Source of the DNA: Chara braunii
Lineage: Eukaryota; Streptophyta; Charophyceae; Charales; Characeae
Length of the DNA: 20,011 bases
Assembly: GCA_003427395.1 (NCBI GenBank)
Contig: BFEA01000272.1
Location: 1,731,698-1,751,708 of the forward strand
Direction of reading: 5' to 3'
Part shown: positions 1 to 8,941 of the stretch, piece after piece
How positions within the stretch are numbered: position 1 is the stretch's first letter
Layout of the letters: each line of letters begins with the position of its first letter
Notes under the pieces: model-generated
Database searches by the model: none
Seen by the model: only the letters and a program-made list of their open reading frames with translations
What the model was told of the DNA's origin: nothing
Program-made: the position numbers and the translations under genes

Positions 1-59
<59 letters not shown>
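1..59. repeat. (CT)n microsatellite
   Basis: An uninterrupted CT dinucleotide tract begins at the window edge, so its true length is unknown. It opens a strongly purine/pyrimidine-skewed zone. Confidence 0.97.
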
Positions 60-61
<2 letters not shown>

Positions 62-94
62 TGCACGTGCACCTACACTATGTCGCATGACAGT

Positions 95-460
95 CGGCGG
101 CGGAGGAGGAGAGTGAGAGAGAGAGAGAGGTAAAGGAAAGTGCCCAAAAGCAGATGAGATGGAGGCGGAGGAGGAGGAGGAGGAGGTAGTCGGACTTGCC
201 TCGTTTTGAGTCCGATCGGGGGTTCGTGGGCATGCCTCATTATTGAATTTCGTCCCTGGCACGAAGCGCACCCCCCCCATTCGAACATCGATAAAGAGCC
301 AAACGAGCGGATACGGATGAGAGGATGAGGAAGGGGAGGAGGAGGAGCAGCAGCAGGAGGAGGAGGAGCAGGAGGAAGAGGAAGAGGAAGAGGAGGAGGA
401 GAAGAAGGAGAAGGAGGAGGGCAGAGGAGGAGGAGGAGGAGGAGAAGCAGGTCGCGGTAG
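95..460. repeat. GGA/GAG-rich purine tract
   Basis: The + strand is almost all purine, with imperfect GGA, GAG and GAA trinucleotides, densest at 155-186 and 335-450. Because the period is three, long open frames appear on both strands (Ser/Leu-rich or Glu/Arg/Lys-rich); these are composition artefacts and not genes. No conserved protein feature is visible. Confidence 0.85.
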
Positions 461-643
461 AGGACATTTGATCGGGAACCGTTGGGGGACTTTAACAGTC
501 TCCACTCCCCCTACTTGCCCTCGATCCTGTTGGGTTTTTTCCCCTCGCCTTTGTTTCCTCCGCTCACCCTCATCCTCTTCCTCTTCCTATCTGCAGGAAG
601 AGGAAGAAGAGGGGAAAAGGAGGATGAGGAGGACGACGAGCGC

Positions 644-667
644 AAAAAAAAAAAAAAAAAAAAAAAA
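644..667. repeat. poly(A) tract, 24 A
   Basis: An uninterrupted A run lies inside the purine-rich zone. No retroelement body was recognised immediately upstream, so it is scored only as a simple repeat. Confidence 0.9.
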
Positions 668-762
668 GGGCAATAGTAGGAGGAAGAGGAGAAGGCGCGG
701 AAAGAGGAGGTGAGACAATAAGAGGAGATTGATTGAAAGAGAAAATGAGAGGAGCAAGAGAA

Positions 763-958
763 TTTCGCCGAATAGAACGCACGGTCAGTAGTAGGAGGAG
801 AACGATGAGGGAGTAGGGAGGAGGGAGGAGGACGACGATCATGATGGCGACGCCACCGTCTTTCCCCGAATAGAATGCACGGTCATTATCGACGTATCTA
901 GACTGAAAATTGGCGCGAATACAGATATAGTGACAGTGCAGTCTGTTCGGGGAAAGAC
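763..958. repeat. Small foldback with a third, direct copy of the arm
   Basis: Positions 858-880 and 936-958 are inverted repeats matching at 21 of 23 positions around the core TCTTTCCCCGAA, with a 55-bp spacer. A direct copy of the left arm and its flank lies at 763-787 and matches 861-885 at about 23 of 25 positions. This may be a short MITE-like element plus an extra arm, or a tandem motif that was partly inverted. No target-site duplication was identified. Confidence 0.6.
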
Positions 959-959
959 A

Positions 960-1600
960 GTCGGAGGTCTATCGCCCCATTCATCTTGCGATCCCAGGAT
1001 CGAAGCCACACCCTACGCTGGGGTATCGCACGGCCGAGAGAGGCACTCCCAACCAGCCACCGCAATCCATCATTATGACAAGAAGATGCAGAGGACCAGA
1101 AGAGAGGGGAACCGGGAAGGGGGGAGGTGGGTAGGGGGGCGGGGGGAGAGATAGGAATGGGCGGAAGACGAGGAGCCGCGCACGAAGCAGAACCAGGAGG
1201 ACGAAGACGGGGAGGAAGAAGAAGGCAGAGGAGGAGGAAGACGAAGACGAAGAGGAGGGTAGGCATGGAGATTTAGGAGAGTCGGATGACAAGGTGGAAG
1301 AGAAAGAGGAGAGAGGTCAACAATGACGAAGTTAACGACTCACCTTGCTCTGCCGTGAGGTCGACCAGGTGTCTACAGCTCTCTCTCTCTCTCTCTCCTC
1401 CTCACGGCCCCCCCACCCCTCCGTCCTCCCTTTCCCCCCCCGCGATGTTGATGGGGGGCGGCTTCGGTACTCTGAAGGCTGCAAGATGCAGCAGAGACCA
1501 ACTTCAAGGTGGAGGTGCTGAGGTTGGGATGACGGCCCCCCAACCTCGAAGCAGAGCAGCCAGGGCGGCAGGGACAAGGCCGGGACAAGGATTACCAGGC
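960..1600. other. Purine-rich and GC-rich DNA without a recognised gene
   Basis: The stretch holds G/A-rich low-complexity sequence (1085-1270), a short (CT)n tract at about 1380-1396 and C-rich runs near 1405-1442. Open frames occur on both strands but follow the base skew and show no recognisable domain. A minus-strand donor-like sequence (AAG followed by GTGAGT, about 1340-1348) is present without a credible acceptor or exon. Confidence 0.5.
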
Positions 1601-1612
1601 CAGGGGTAGTGG

Positions 1613-1660
1613 CAGGGGCAGGGGCAGGGCCAGGGGCAGGGGCAGGGGCAGGGGCAGGGC
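1613..1660. repeat. GGGGCA hexanucleotide minisatellite
   Basis: About eight imperfect copies of GGGGCA occur. The regular four-G runs make it a potential G-quadruplex on the + strand. The hexamer period gives Ala-Gly-type and Pro-Ala/Pro-Cys-type open frames on the two strands, which explains the overlapping ORFs here. Confidence 0.9.
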
Positions 1661-1892
1661 TGTGCTCCCGCCATTTTCCCAAAGACCCACCTTTGCACCT
1701 CGGGAAGTGGGGTCTGATGACTCGGAGATATGAGACCTTTTCACAAGGGAAAGGAAAAAAGGACCGACTCGGTAGGTTTGCGAGAACGAAAGGGAAACGA
1801 CCCCTCACGTGCACCCGTCAAAAGTGTACCCTGATGCCGGCGGAGTGCATTTTATTTCTTCTCCGAGGATATGATATGATTCTTTTCGGAAC

Positions 1893-1905
1893 AATTTGTG
1901 TCATG
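1893..1905. repeat. Left target-site duplication of the SINE
   Basis: AATTTGTGTCATG lies immediately before the SINE and is repeated exactly at 2512-2524. A 13-bp perfect duplication is of the size expected for LINE-mediated target-primed insertion. Confidence 0.85.
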
Positions 1906-2511
1906 GTATCCAGCGGCCCAGCTCAGTTGGTAAGGCACGCAAGTGGCAATCAGGAGGTCTTGGGTTCAATCCCCCTTGGCCTCATGCACCTTCCTGGGCA
2001 AGCTTGGCGCCCGCCTTCTGGAGATATGCCGTTGGTCCCACCGAGGGGCATTGAGCGGAGACTGCTGATGTTCGTAGGGGGAGGGGACCGGAGGGGAGGC
2101 ACAGTGACTGGCCCATCGAAGAAGCTCGGTCCTGATGCTACCGGCTGGGCCAACCGGCTGACCCCTGGCCGGTATCGCTACGGGGAAACCTGCTGTTGGG
2201 AACCCCTTAATACTATAATGACAATAAAAAAAAGGCCTGAAAGACCGTCCTGTCCAGATTCGACAGGTAATTGAATTGGTTGGGCTTAAAGAATTAGCCT
2301 TTTTAAATTAAAAATTAAAATTAAAAATAAAAAAAAATGATGTTCCCTCATTGGAGGCTTGAACTCGGATGTGGCTGCTACGGGGTTCCCCGTAATACTA
2401 TAATGACAATAAAAAAAGGCTTGAAAGGTCGTCCTGTCCAGATTCGACAAGTAATTGAATTGGTTGGGCTTAAAGAATTAGCCTCTTTAAATTAAAAAAA
2501 TAATTATAATA
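1906..2511 (+). mobile_element. tRNA-derived SINE with duplicated 3' body
   Basis: The element starts gtatccagcggcccagctca. It carries a pol III A box (AGCTCAGTTGGTAAGGC, 1920-1936) and a B box (GGGTTCAATCCCC, about 1962-1974) with tRNA-like spacing, so the head is tRNA-derived. A GC-rich body follows to about 2205, then a 3' domain beginning aatactataatgacaata and an A-rich tail. The 3' domain occurs twice, at about 2209-2310 and 2394-2495 (offset 185), separated by an A/T-rich tail and about 45 bp of other sequence. The outer end is A-rich and abuts the right target duplication. The whole 606-bp unit therefore looks like one insertion of a composite SINE. Mobilisation would need a partner LINE; the LINE remnant next door is not shown to be that partner. 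The family name is not recognised. Confidence 0.85.
1920..1974 (+). promoter_or_regulatory. Internal pol III promoter (A and B boxes) of the SINE
   Basis: AGCTCAGTTGG fits the tRNA A-box pattern and GGGTTCAATCC fits the B-box pattern. The internal promoter normally drives RNA polymerase III transcription of such SINEs. Whether this copy is transcribed cannot be seen. Confidence 0.75.
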
Positions 2512-2524
2512 AATTTGTGTCATG
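2512..2524. repeat. Right target-site duplication of the SINE
   Basis: This is an exact copy of 1893-1905, following the A-rich SINE tail. It fixes the 3' limit of the insertion and shows that the duplicated 3' body lies inside it. Confidence 0.85.
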
Positions 2525-3634
2525 ACCATCAAAGTTGCTTTTATTTGCATTACGCTCCTCTGTCGACAGACTTTCCTGCGGTGCCTCTGGGGCCTCGAAA
2601 GTTTTGGTCAGGCTGCACTTGGGGAAGGGTCAAAAGTAGGGCTTGTTGAACGGAGGGGTTGTATTTTTCTGATGTATGGTCTTCATAAGACCTGTTTGAG
2701 TGTGGAAGTAAAGTTGGCGTGGTGTTTGGTAGGTTTCGATACCGTGTCGGTAACTTTCAAACTTGGCGAGTGAAAGTTTTCCATAGATATTGTTCTTGAA
2801 TCTCCGTGGGCCACACCAGGAAAAAAATTTGCACTGGCACGTGTTTGGCATCCACCTACAAAGTGGAACCTCATCTGTGGGGATGGGATCGAGGAAAAAG
2901 GTAACTTTACCCCTCTGACTTTCTACACCACTAAAGTGGGTAGAGCTATTAAGGGACGAAAGATATCAAAACCTTCGGTGGTCTCTGAGGTCTCTGCTAT
3001 TCAAAAATTGAAAGATGAAGCTGTTGGCTCTATCTCGGAAAAGAAACCCATAACGTTATGGAGGCAAATCCAAAAGCTACCAGATCATAAGGCAACTAGT
3101 CTGTTGTGGGTACCATCTATGTAATACATCCCATATGTGTTTTGGCTTGCTCAGAAACGAATGAATGTTTCCCCAAGGTGTGCTCGGTGTAATAAGGTCT
3201 AAGAAATGGCATTCCTTTTACGGATCGGGTGTCCTACTTCTCTCCAGATATGGCAATGGTGGAGGAAGCATTGGTCCACAGTAAATAGTTTTTCGCTCAT
3301 CTATGCCAATTCATGGATCCTCGCAGGTTGCAATGATTCGGTGCGAGGTTTTGAATCTGGTTGGGGCTATATTGCCCAGGTTTGTAGATGACTCATCATG
3401 AATGTGATTTGGCATGCGAAAAACAATAAACTTTTTTCCAATAAAACTTTTCACCTGGAGAAGATGAATAATTTAATCAAAACACAGATTAGACTGATAA
3501 TTATGGCGGATTGGCAGGAAAAAAATCCGATTTGGTTCCTATATACTTTGAAACACAACAGTCAATTTGCCTCAGTTTCTTCGAAAGGGGAGCTCGTGGT
3601 TAGTTCTTTGTTGTACACCTTGGTTAAACCTTAG
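2525..3634 (+). pseudogene. LINE polyprotein C-terminal fragment (zf-RVT-like), stop-interrupted
   Basis: One reading frame runs about 1.1 kb with only five stops (near 2771, 3122, 3200, 3389 and the end at 3632), consistent with decay of a single ORF. Diagnostic features in order are FWLAQKRMN, a Cys pair in PRCARC followed by a later Cys before LQIWQWW, and then IWHAKNNKLF. This matches the plant LINE end in which a C-x2-C zinc-ribbon-like motif and an IW motif are followed by W-x-x-R/K-N-x-x-x-F. The usual His of the zinc-binding set is not evident, another sign of decay. In an intact element this protein reverse transcribes the LINE RNA at the insertion site; this copy cannot. The family assignment rests on motif memory, with no database search. 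Confidence 0.6.
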
Positions 3635-4009
3635 TTGTCAAAGAGTCAGCGATGGAAAGTATCGCAGTAAATATATTTAAGTTGAGCTGACGTTTTAGGC
3701 AGGCAGTGTTGGCTTGAACAGTCTAGAGCGAAACGTGAAATTTCGTAACAGATTGTTAGTCTATTGGACCGAAGGAAAATTAGAGCTCGGACAATGTTTT
3801 AGACCGGAGTTGTACGTTTCTGCACTTCAAGTTTTTTTTTAAGACGAGTAGAGGTTAGTGTAAGGAGGGGATACTGGAACCGATTTTCAGCGTCATCCCT
3901 TTCAGGGCTTTGTATTCAGTGTTCAGCTTCCAAGTTGTTTGTGAGGGATTTTCAGCCTCTTTTCATTTACAATAAAGTTTATGTTTCTTCGAAAAAAATA
4001 AAATAAATT
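2525..4009 (+). mobile_element. Decayed non-LTR retrotransposon (plant L1-type LINE), 3' part
   Basis: The segment ends in an A-rich tail (about 3991-4009, beginning cgaaaaaaataaaataaa) preceded by an AATAAA signal near 3972, which is typical of a LINE 3' end. Upstream is a frame resembling the C-terminal, zinc-binding (zf-RVT) end of plant LINE polyproteins. The 5' boundary is uncertain because the SINE inserted at 1905/2525, and matching LINE sequence may continue to the left. The endonuclease and the catalytic reverse-transcriptase core are not recognisable. No target duplication was identified. Confidence 0.65.
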
Positions 4010-4800
4010 CATAGGAAGTGAATTATTATTGATTAATTATGAATTTATACTTTTGTTAAACCAATCTTTAGTGTTATGATGTTTCTACACATAATAAATT
4101 AGTACTACATTAGCTATTTCCCGTTTACAATATCCTAATAGAGGTGTTTTGCGACCAACCGAAATCGGTCAGAATCAACCACAATCATACGTACTCATTC
4201 TATGTTTCATCATTTTTCATTCAATGAGTTACGTTCATAAATTTTTCAATGTTCTGCATGCGGTATTTTCTCATATCTTTTATTTCTTGTTCTTGTTTTT
4301 CTTTTACTTTCTTCCACCAATAATAGTTGCAAAAAGTGATGTGTGTTGATTGATTTAGTTGGACATATTTTCGATTGTTGTCATAAACAACAAACTTCAA
4401 CTTGAGGAGTACCCGGGATAGAGGTTACACTACTGCAGCGTAGCTTCGCTACTCGTCCTAACTGCTACCAACCACCAGTCGAGTTAAGCATCGCTATGAA
4501 CTTACATATTCAAGTTGTTGCTCAAACCTGTTTTAATTACGGACAACTTGACCACTCTGTCATGTTCTGCCCGTAGTCACTGTGAAACCAAGTCTCCAAT
4601 CCTAACTTATTTGTTGTTGCAGTCCAAGCATCATTACGAGATTAAGGTGAACACAATTATAAAGTAGTAGGGTAATATCATTCAGGATGACCCTACGAGG
4701 AGATTGCAAGAGTTCAAATAATTAAAAAAAAACTCGCAGGAAGAGCTCGATCGAAGGGTATCCACGCTAAAATAAGAAGTGGCGTTGTTGAGACACTTGC
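4010..4800. other. AT-rich DNA without a recognised gene
   Basis: Nothing recognisable is coded. A sequence resembling a 3' splice site (T-rich then TTGTTGTTGCAG, about 4609-4621) precedes a short open stretch, and a small hairpin (GTAGC/GCTAC) lies near 4440-4452. Neither is enough to call a gene. Confidence 0.5.
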
Positions 4801-4972
4801 ATGAAAAGTGAACTCGATGAAGTTGCTAACAATTCAGCTCAACGCCTAGACAAAGGAACACACTTGACCTCTATTAGTAGGCAAGTTACACTCGCTAATA
4901 ACAAGGAAGGATTCACATTAGATGAGATAAGAGCTCTGAGGGATCTTAAAAAGGATAACATCAAATTTATTA
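4801..4972 (+). other. Unrecognised open frame ending in a hAT-like relic
   Basis: The frame opens at the ATG at 4801 and stays open to the GC-rich relic at about 4973, continuing to a stop at 5007 inside it. The first 57 residues are mixed and protein-like (containing GFTLDEIRALRDLKKDNIKF, charged and probably helical), and then composition changes abruptly at the relic. A second open stretch lies on the other side (5345-5527). The two could be parts of one disrupted coding region, but with the boundaries judged here they are not in register. No family is recognised. Confidence 0.25.
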
Positions 4973-5018
4973 TAGGTTGTTGGATCGTACGTCCGGGACC
5001 CCCCTGATCGTCCGGAAC

Positions 5019-5042
5019 GTCCGACCAGACGTCTGGTCGGAC
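5019..5042. repeat. Perfect 24-bp palindrome
   Basis: The sequence reads identically on both strands around the centre AGACGTCT. Flanking GTCCG motifs extend the symmetry imperfectly to about 45 bp. It sits in the subterminal GC-rich head of the hAT-like relic, where such elements often carry transposase-binding repeats. Confidence 0.9.
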
Positions 5043-5076
5043 GTCCGACCGGACAGGGTATGTCCGACCTAGCGCC

Positions 5077-5099
5077 AAAAAAAAAAAAAAAAAAAAAAA
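5077..5099. repeat. poly(A) tract, 23 A
   Basis: An A run directly follows the GC-rich head of the hAT-like relic, as A-rich DNA does in the larger relative. Confidence 0.9.
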
Positions 5100-5344
5100 C
5101 ACCCCCTCAGAAAACTCTGAAAAAAATATATGTTATGTAATATAACAATACAAGCAATGTTTGTCTTGGAGTCATGTTCAAATTCGCAGCCAATCATGAG
5201 TTAAAAATCAAAAACCAAAAAATATATATATATATATATTTTTTCGAAAAAAAAACAAATTGTTTTTAATGGACGATGGGGGTACCGAACGTATGGGGAG
5301 ATGACTGGCCCCCGGACCATTGGTAAGTTATTTATGTCAACGAG

Positions 5345-5527
5345 ATGGTAGTTTGTACCACTCTCGATCGTACTAAGGAGAAAATCGTAGTTCAACACGC
5401 AACTAAGGCAATTGATTATACCTTGAAATATGTAACGATCAAAGATGTTTATGAAAACATGGAAGATGACAGTGTCAGCGTCGGCCAAACAGGTGAACGG
5501 GAAGTTGTCTCTTATAAACTATTATGA
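5345..5527 (+). other. Unrecognised short open frame
   Basis: Sixty codons have mixed, protein-like composition (for example IVVQHATKAIDYTLKYVTIK) and are open upstream to the right end of the relic. It may be the downstream side of a coding region interrupted by the relic, or chance. No domain is recognised. Confidence 0.2.
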
Positions 5528-7360
5528 ACTTACCTTACCTTTTAGATTTTGCTAAGCGTTGTGGAAGAATCGGTTATTTATCAATCAATTTTTTTCATTT
5601 TAGGTCCTTGAATATCCTCTTTTGCCTTGTCATGTTGTTCTTAACCCTCTTTTTCTATATTCCTTGAGTGGTGAAGTAAGTGCGTTTTGTGAAACATTTA
5701 CTATATGATAGATTCAATCATTATTCTTATAAAGTACCACTCCTGTATATATATCGGTATCTCCGCAAAATAAACATACGTATAAGGACGACGAATAATG
5801 AGGTTAAGGAAAACTGTTTACATGATGGGGGGAGTATGTACACAGGGCGACGAATAATGAGGTTAATAAAAAAATATATTAATGGTTAAAACAAGTGGCT
5901 TTGAGAGCTACATACCTATTCCGTTATGTGTATATCATGATGAGGATCTCTCGAGTTGTGAAAAAAAAAAAATTAGGTGTTTTTTCTTTTCCCTTAATGC
6001 ACGGGACAAACCATATAGATGTAAGAATAATCGGAGAGAACTTCGAGAAACGTTACGAAATAAGTGTCGAAATGGGTGAGTGATTAATGTTTAAATAACC
6101 TTTTGAACTTACAGTTGTTTTATCATTTTTCACTACAGTACAAGCGTCGTGTCTCCTAGTTCGTTGAGAATTTTACAAAATAATGTGAAGAAAAATATTG
6201 ATCACTGTGTTGTAACGTGTGAAGTATAAAACATGTTATGCCATTTATGAAAGGTGTTGAAGAGGTGTTTTAGGGCGTCGGGTATTTCTTGCGAGTTTGA
6301 GATGACTTAGTTTAGAAGTGTGAAAATATGAGTTAAGGAAGATATCATACTTACTTTTTTTATCGACTTTTATATACATAAAGAGATATCTTGTATTCAA
6401 GACACTTTTACATTTTTTTTTTGTCGACCATCAACGAGATATAAATTGAAGGAATGAAACTTCGACCAAGTTATTTAATGTTTTTTTATTTTTTTAAAGC
6501 AAATACATTTGCGACTTAGATGTTATTTTCAATTATGTGGTTTGTCGATTCAACATTCATGAGATGAGATTGATTATACGAATTACCTATAATAAGATAA
6601 TTAATAAAAATAAGACATATAAATTGTATGTTTATATTATAAAGTCATTGGAGATTTTAAATTTCTTAAAACATCATTTGATATGACAAATTCGTATTGC
6701 CTGATGACGCAAACAAAAAATAAGTGTTTTATTTTATAGCTTAAGGAAGGAAGTAAGGAATCTTCTGCTATTTGTGAATGTGAAAAGTAGGATGAGAAAT
6801 TTACAAGATGAGATGGACATAATACGTTTCAAATTAGAAACATCGAGTTTTTTTTTCCCATTATGTTAAATTCGCAAAATATTTTAAATTATTGTAGACT
6901 CGATAATTAAGTTTTTATGTGTAAGTTCCATAAATAAATCTAAAATGTTTTTCATTCTCATTCGTTTTTGCCTCCTCGCTCATTTTCTGAGCTGATTGAT
7001 AATAAAGTTGCTGAATGTTTCATTTTTTCTGTAAAGTTGCTCTTCCTCATCATTTTGACGTGTATTATCAACTTTATCGCTGCAAAGGTCTGCCATTATT
7101 TCAAAGTCGTATCGATCACCATATCGACGATGCCTATGTCTGTTGTCCTATTATTTATAGATTTATATTGAATAAGTTATTTCTTGATAATTATTTTTTG
7201 TAATGTTCGTTATTATGAGAAGAGTTGTGTTGTCAAAATGTCAGAAAAAACATAAAAGTATTAATTTAATTGTAAATGGATAAAAAATGCTCGTTCGATA
7301 ATATACTAACTCTATGCGAAAGCACAAAGACGTAGGAGGATAAAAACCAAATGATGTGAA
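5528..7360. other. AT-rich DNA without a recognised gene
   Basis: Open frames are short, rich in Ile/Lys/Asn/Tyr and follow the base composition. The only repeat noted is a 19-bp direct repeat (CGACGAATAATGAGGTTAA at 5789-5807 and 5848-5866, spacing 59). No transposon ends or RNA genes were found. Confidence 0.5.
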
Positions 7361-7369
7361 CCTCAATCC

Positions 7370-7590
7370 TGCAGCCAACCCTGATAAGAAAGGGTCCATT
7401 GATGGAGAGGTGGAGGTGGAGGTGGAAGGGTTAGAGCTGGAGAGGTATGGGGGAGCCGGGGGGGGAAGGGGGGGTGAGGGAGGTGGTGCGTCTAGGGGGA
7501 GGGGAGAATAAGGAGGTTTGGGGGTTACACTCCTAGGGGAGGGGAAGGGGTTAGGGGTCTTGGGGTTCGAGGAGTGGTAGGAGGAGGGAG
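7370..7590. repeat. G-rich tract with potential G-quadruplexes
   Basis: GGTGGA-type repeats (about 7409-7430) pass into runs of five to eight G separated by short loops (7449-7480), continuing G-rich to about 7590. It contrasts sharply with the AT-rich DNA on both sides. Confidence 0.8.
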
Positions 7591-7599
7591 TGTTAAGTC

Positions 7600-8230
7600 A
7601 GTGGTTGGGGCGGTTGTTGCCCTTACATTCAGAGGCTGCCCTGAGAGTGGCCGAAGGAAGGATGGCAGGGGGCGCCAATGCCATCGGGCTTCATCCCGCC
7701 ACCAAGGCTTCCACTGTAGTTGGTGTGTAGAGTCTAGCTCCCATAACTTGATATCCGGATCAAGCCAAAGTTACACGAAGATAGTCGTTAATTATGTCAA
7801 TTTCGTTTGATCCGTTGTCTGTTTCATCTCTTCGTTGAGCAATGTCTAAGCTTTATGCATGAACAAGCGTACCGTGTCAATGATGCGGTGCTTCGCTTGG
7901 AGGTAGCCAAAAGTATGCTCCTGTTGTTCGTAGGAACAACAAACTCGCCATGCTCTCATAAGTACTTCCAACCGAATGCAATCAAATAGATTCCACTGGA
8001 GAAGTGTCGAGCCTGCGGGGATCTTCATCCGTTTTGCCAGTAGGAGCATGGCCGGATCCTACGACAGGTCACCGTCTGTGAGGTGATGCTATGTTACACT
8101 CCACTACCATATTTGTCTCAACATTGAGCAATAAAGTAGGCGGTATTCCAGATCAGCAATCTGTTTATCGGATTTTTCTCTTACTTTGACCCATCTGTCA
8201 ACCTCATTTCCGCCCCGAATCTACCTTTCA
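7600..8230. other. Moderate-GC stretch without a recognised gene
   Basis: Open frames of 60 to 78 codons occur on both strands (for example + 7807-7989 and - 7846-8049), overlap each other and show no recognisable family. Base composition is closer to coding than the neighbours, so a decayed gene or element fragment is possible. Confidence 0.35.
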
Positions 8231-8235
8231 AACAA

Positions 8236-8463
8236 CGATTTCGTTAAAACGGACATTTTTTATATTTTTCTAACGAAATTGAAACCCATTCATTTGACCC
8301 TGAAGATATCACCGTTTTAGCTTCTTAGAGTCCCTTTGGATGTGCGTGAACTTCAGTTAAGTCCAAATGGTCTCTCAGGAGATACGTTGTGATAGTTTTG
8401 GGGTCAAATAAATAGGTTTCAATTTCGTTCAAAAAATATAAAATACCCATTTTGACGAAATCG
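8236..8463. mobile_element. Foldback MITE, diverged family member
   Basis: The ends are inverted copies (CGATTTCGTTAAAAC at left; the reverse complement of the right end begins CGATTTCGTCAAAAT). Arms remain pairable for about 70 bp, including AACGAAATTGAAACC and a TTTGACCC block, then the interior is looser. It shares the terminal arm with the elements at 8546-8941 and 16074-16439. It has no coding capacity, so it would depend on an autonomous transposase elsewhere. No clean target duplication was found. Confidence 0.7.
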
Positions 8464-8545
8464 CTGAAGTTTGAGCCTTGCTCACCAATTTCCTTTGTCT
8501 TTTGTCGATTACCCTTTTTTTCCACATTTTGCATGGTAGTAACCA

Positions 8546-8941
8546 AACTGCCATTTCGTCAAAATTGACATTTTTTATTTCCAGAACAAAATTGAAATCA
8601 TTTTTTTTGTTGAAAACTCGTCCAAATTTGTTGCTCTTAAGGGTCCGGCGTTCTTAAAGCGCTGGAACCCCTGAATGTATGTGGACTTAGCTTGAGACCA
8701 GATACATCCAGGCGTGGACCCTCTGAATGTATATGGACTTAGCTTGAGACCAGATACATTCAGACGGTCCCCCCTTGATGTATGTGGTTTCAAGCTATGT
8801 CCACATACATCCAGGGGGTCCAATATCTTAAGAACACTGGACCCTCAGGAGCAACAAATTTAAACGAGTTTTCAATAAAAAAAACTCGGTTTCAATTTCG
8901 TTCAAAAAATAAAAAATATCCATTTTGATGAAATGACAATT
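8546..8941. mobile_element. Foldback MITE with arms well over 100 bp
   Basis: The left end AACTGCCATTTCGTCAAAAT pairs with the right end, whose reverse complement begins AATTGTCATTTCATCAAAAT. The arms continue inward through the AACGAAATTG block, GAAAACTCGT, AAATTTGTTGCTC and GGGTCC, so nearly the whole 396 bp folds on itself. The interior holds a 52-bp tandem duplication (8671 and 8723) of a CTGAATGTAT...GACCAGATACAT segment, whose inverted counterpart is in the right arm. ACCA flanks both ends (8542-8545, 8942-8945), a possible but weak 4-bp target duplication. Confidence 0.8.

Larger units (their letters stand above)
4973..5327. mobile_element. Small non-autonomous hAT-like relic with GC-rich ends
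   Basis: The left end (TAGGTTGTTGGATCGTACG) resembles the ends of the 14760-15537 element. The GC-rich head is built on GTCCG motifs, is followed by A-rich DNA, and shares the order ATATATGTTATG then tgttcaaattc-like sequence with that element. The right end is again GC-rich (about 5270-5327). Flanks TTTATTAT and TTATTTAT match at 6 of 8 positions, so a target duplication is only suggested. The exact ends are uncertain. Confidence 0.45.

Noticed and set aside
73-842. Overlapping frames encoding Leu/Ser/Pro-rich or Arg/Glu-rich peptides
   Set aside because: They are produced by the GGA/GAG purine skew, are open on both strands at once, and lack any domain.
1003-1070. Second tRNA-like or SINE head on the minus strand (B-box-like GGCTTCGATCC)
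   Set aside because: No acceptable A box at the right distance and no A-rich tail or target duplication.
1332-1814. 160-codon minus-strand frame with Pro-Ala repeats
   Set aside because: The repeat part is the GGGGCA minisatellite; the rest is low complexity and the opposite strand is also open.
1920-1974. A functional tRNA gene
   Set aside because: A and B boxes are present but the acceptor stem and anticodon arm cannot be formed convincingly, and the sequence is the head of a TSD-flanked SINE.
1609-2274. 221-codon + strand frame
   Set aside because: It starts in the GGGGCA minisatellite and ends inside the SINE; only its middle (about 1861-1905) may belong to the LINE frame.
5001-5060. 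CRISPR-like or bacterial palindromic repeat
   Set aside because: There is no regular repeat-spacer pattern and the setting is a eukaryotic transposon relic.
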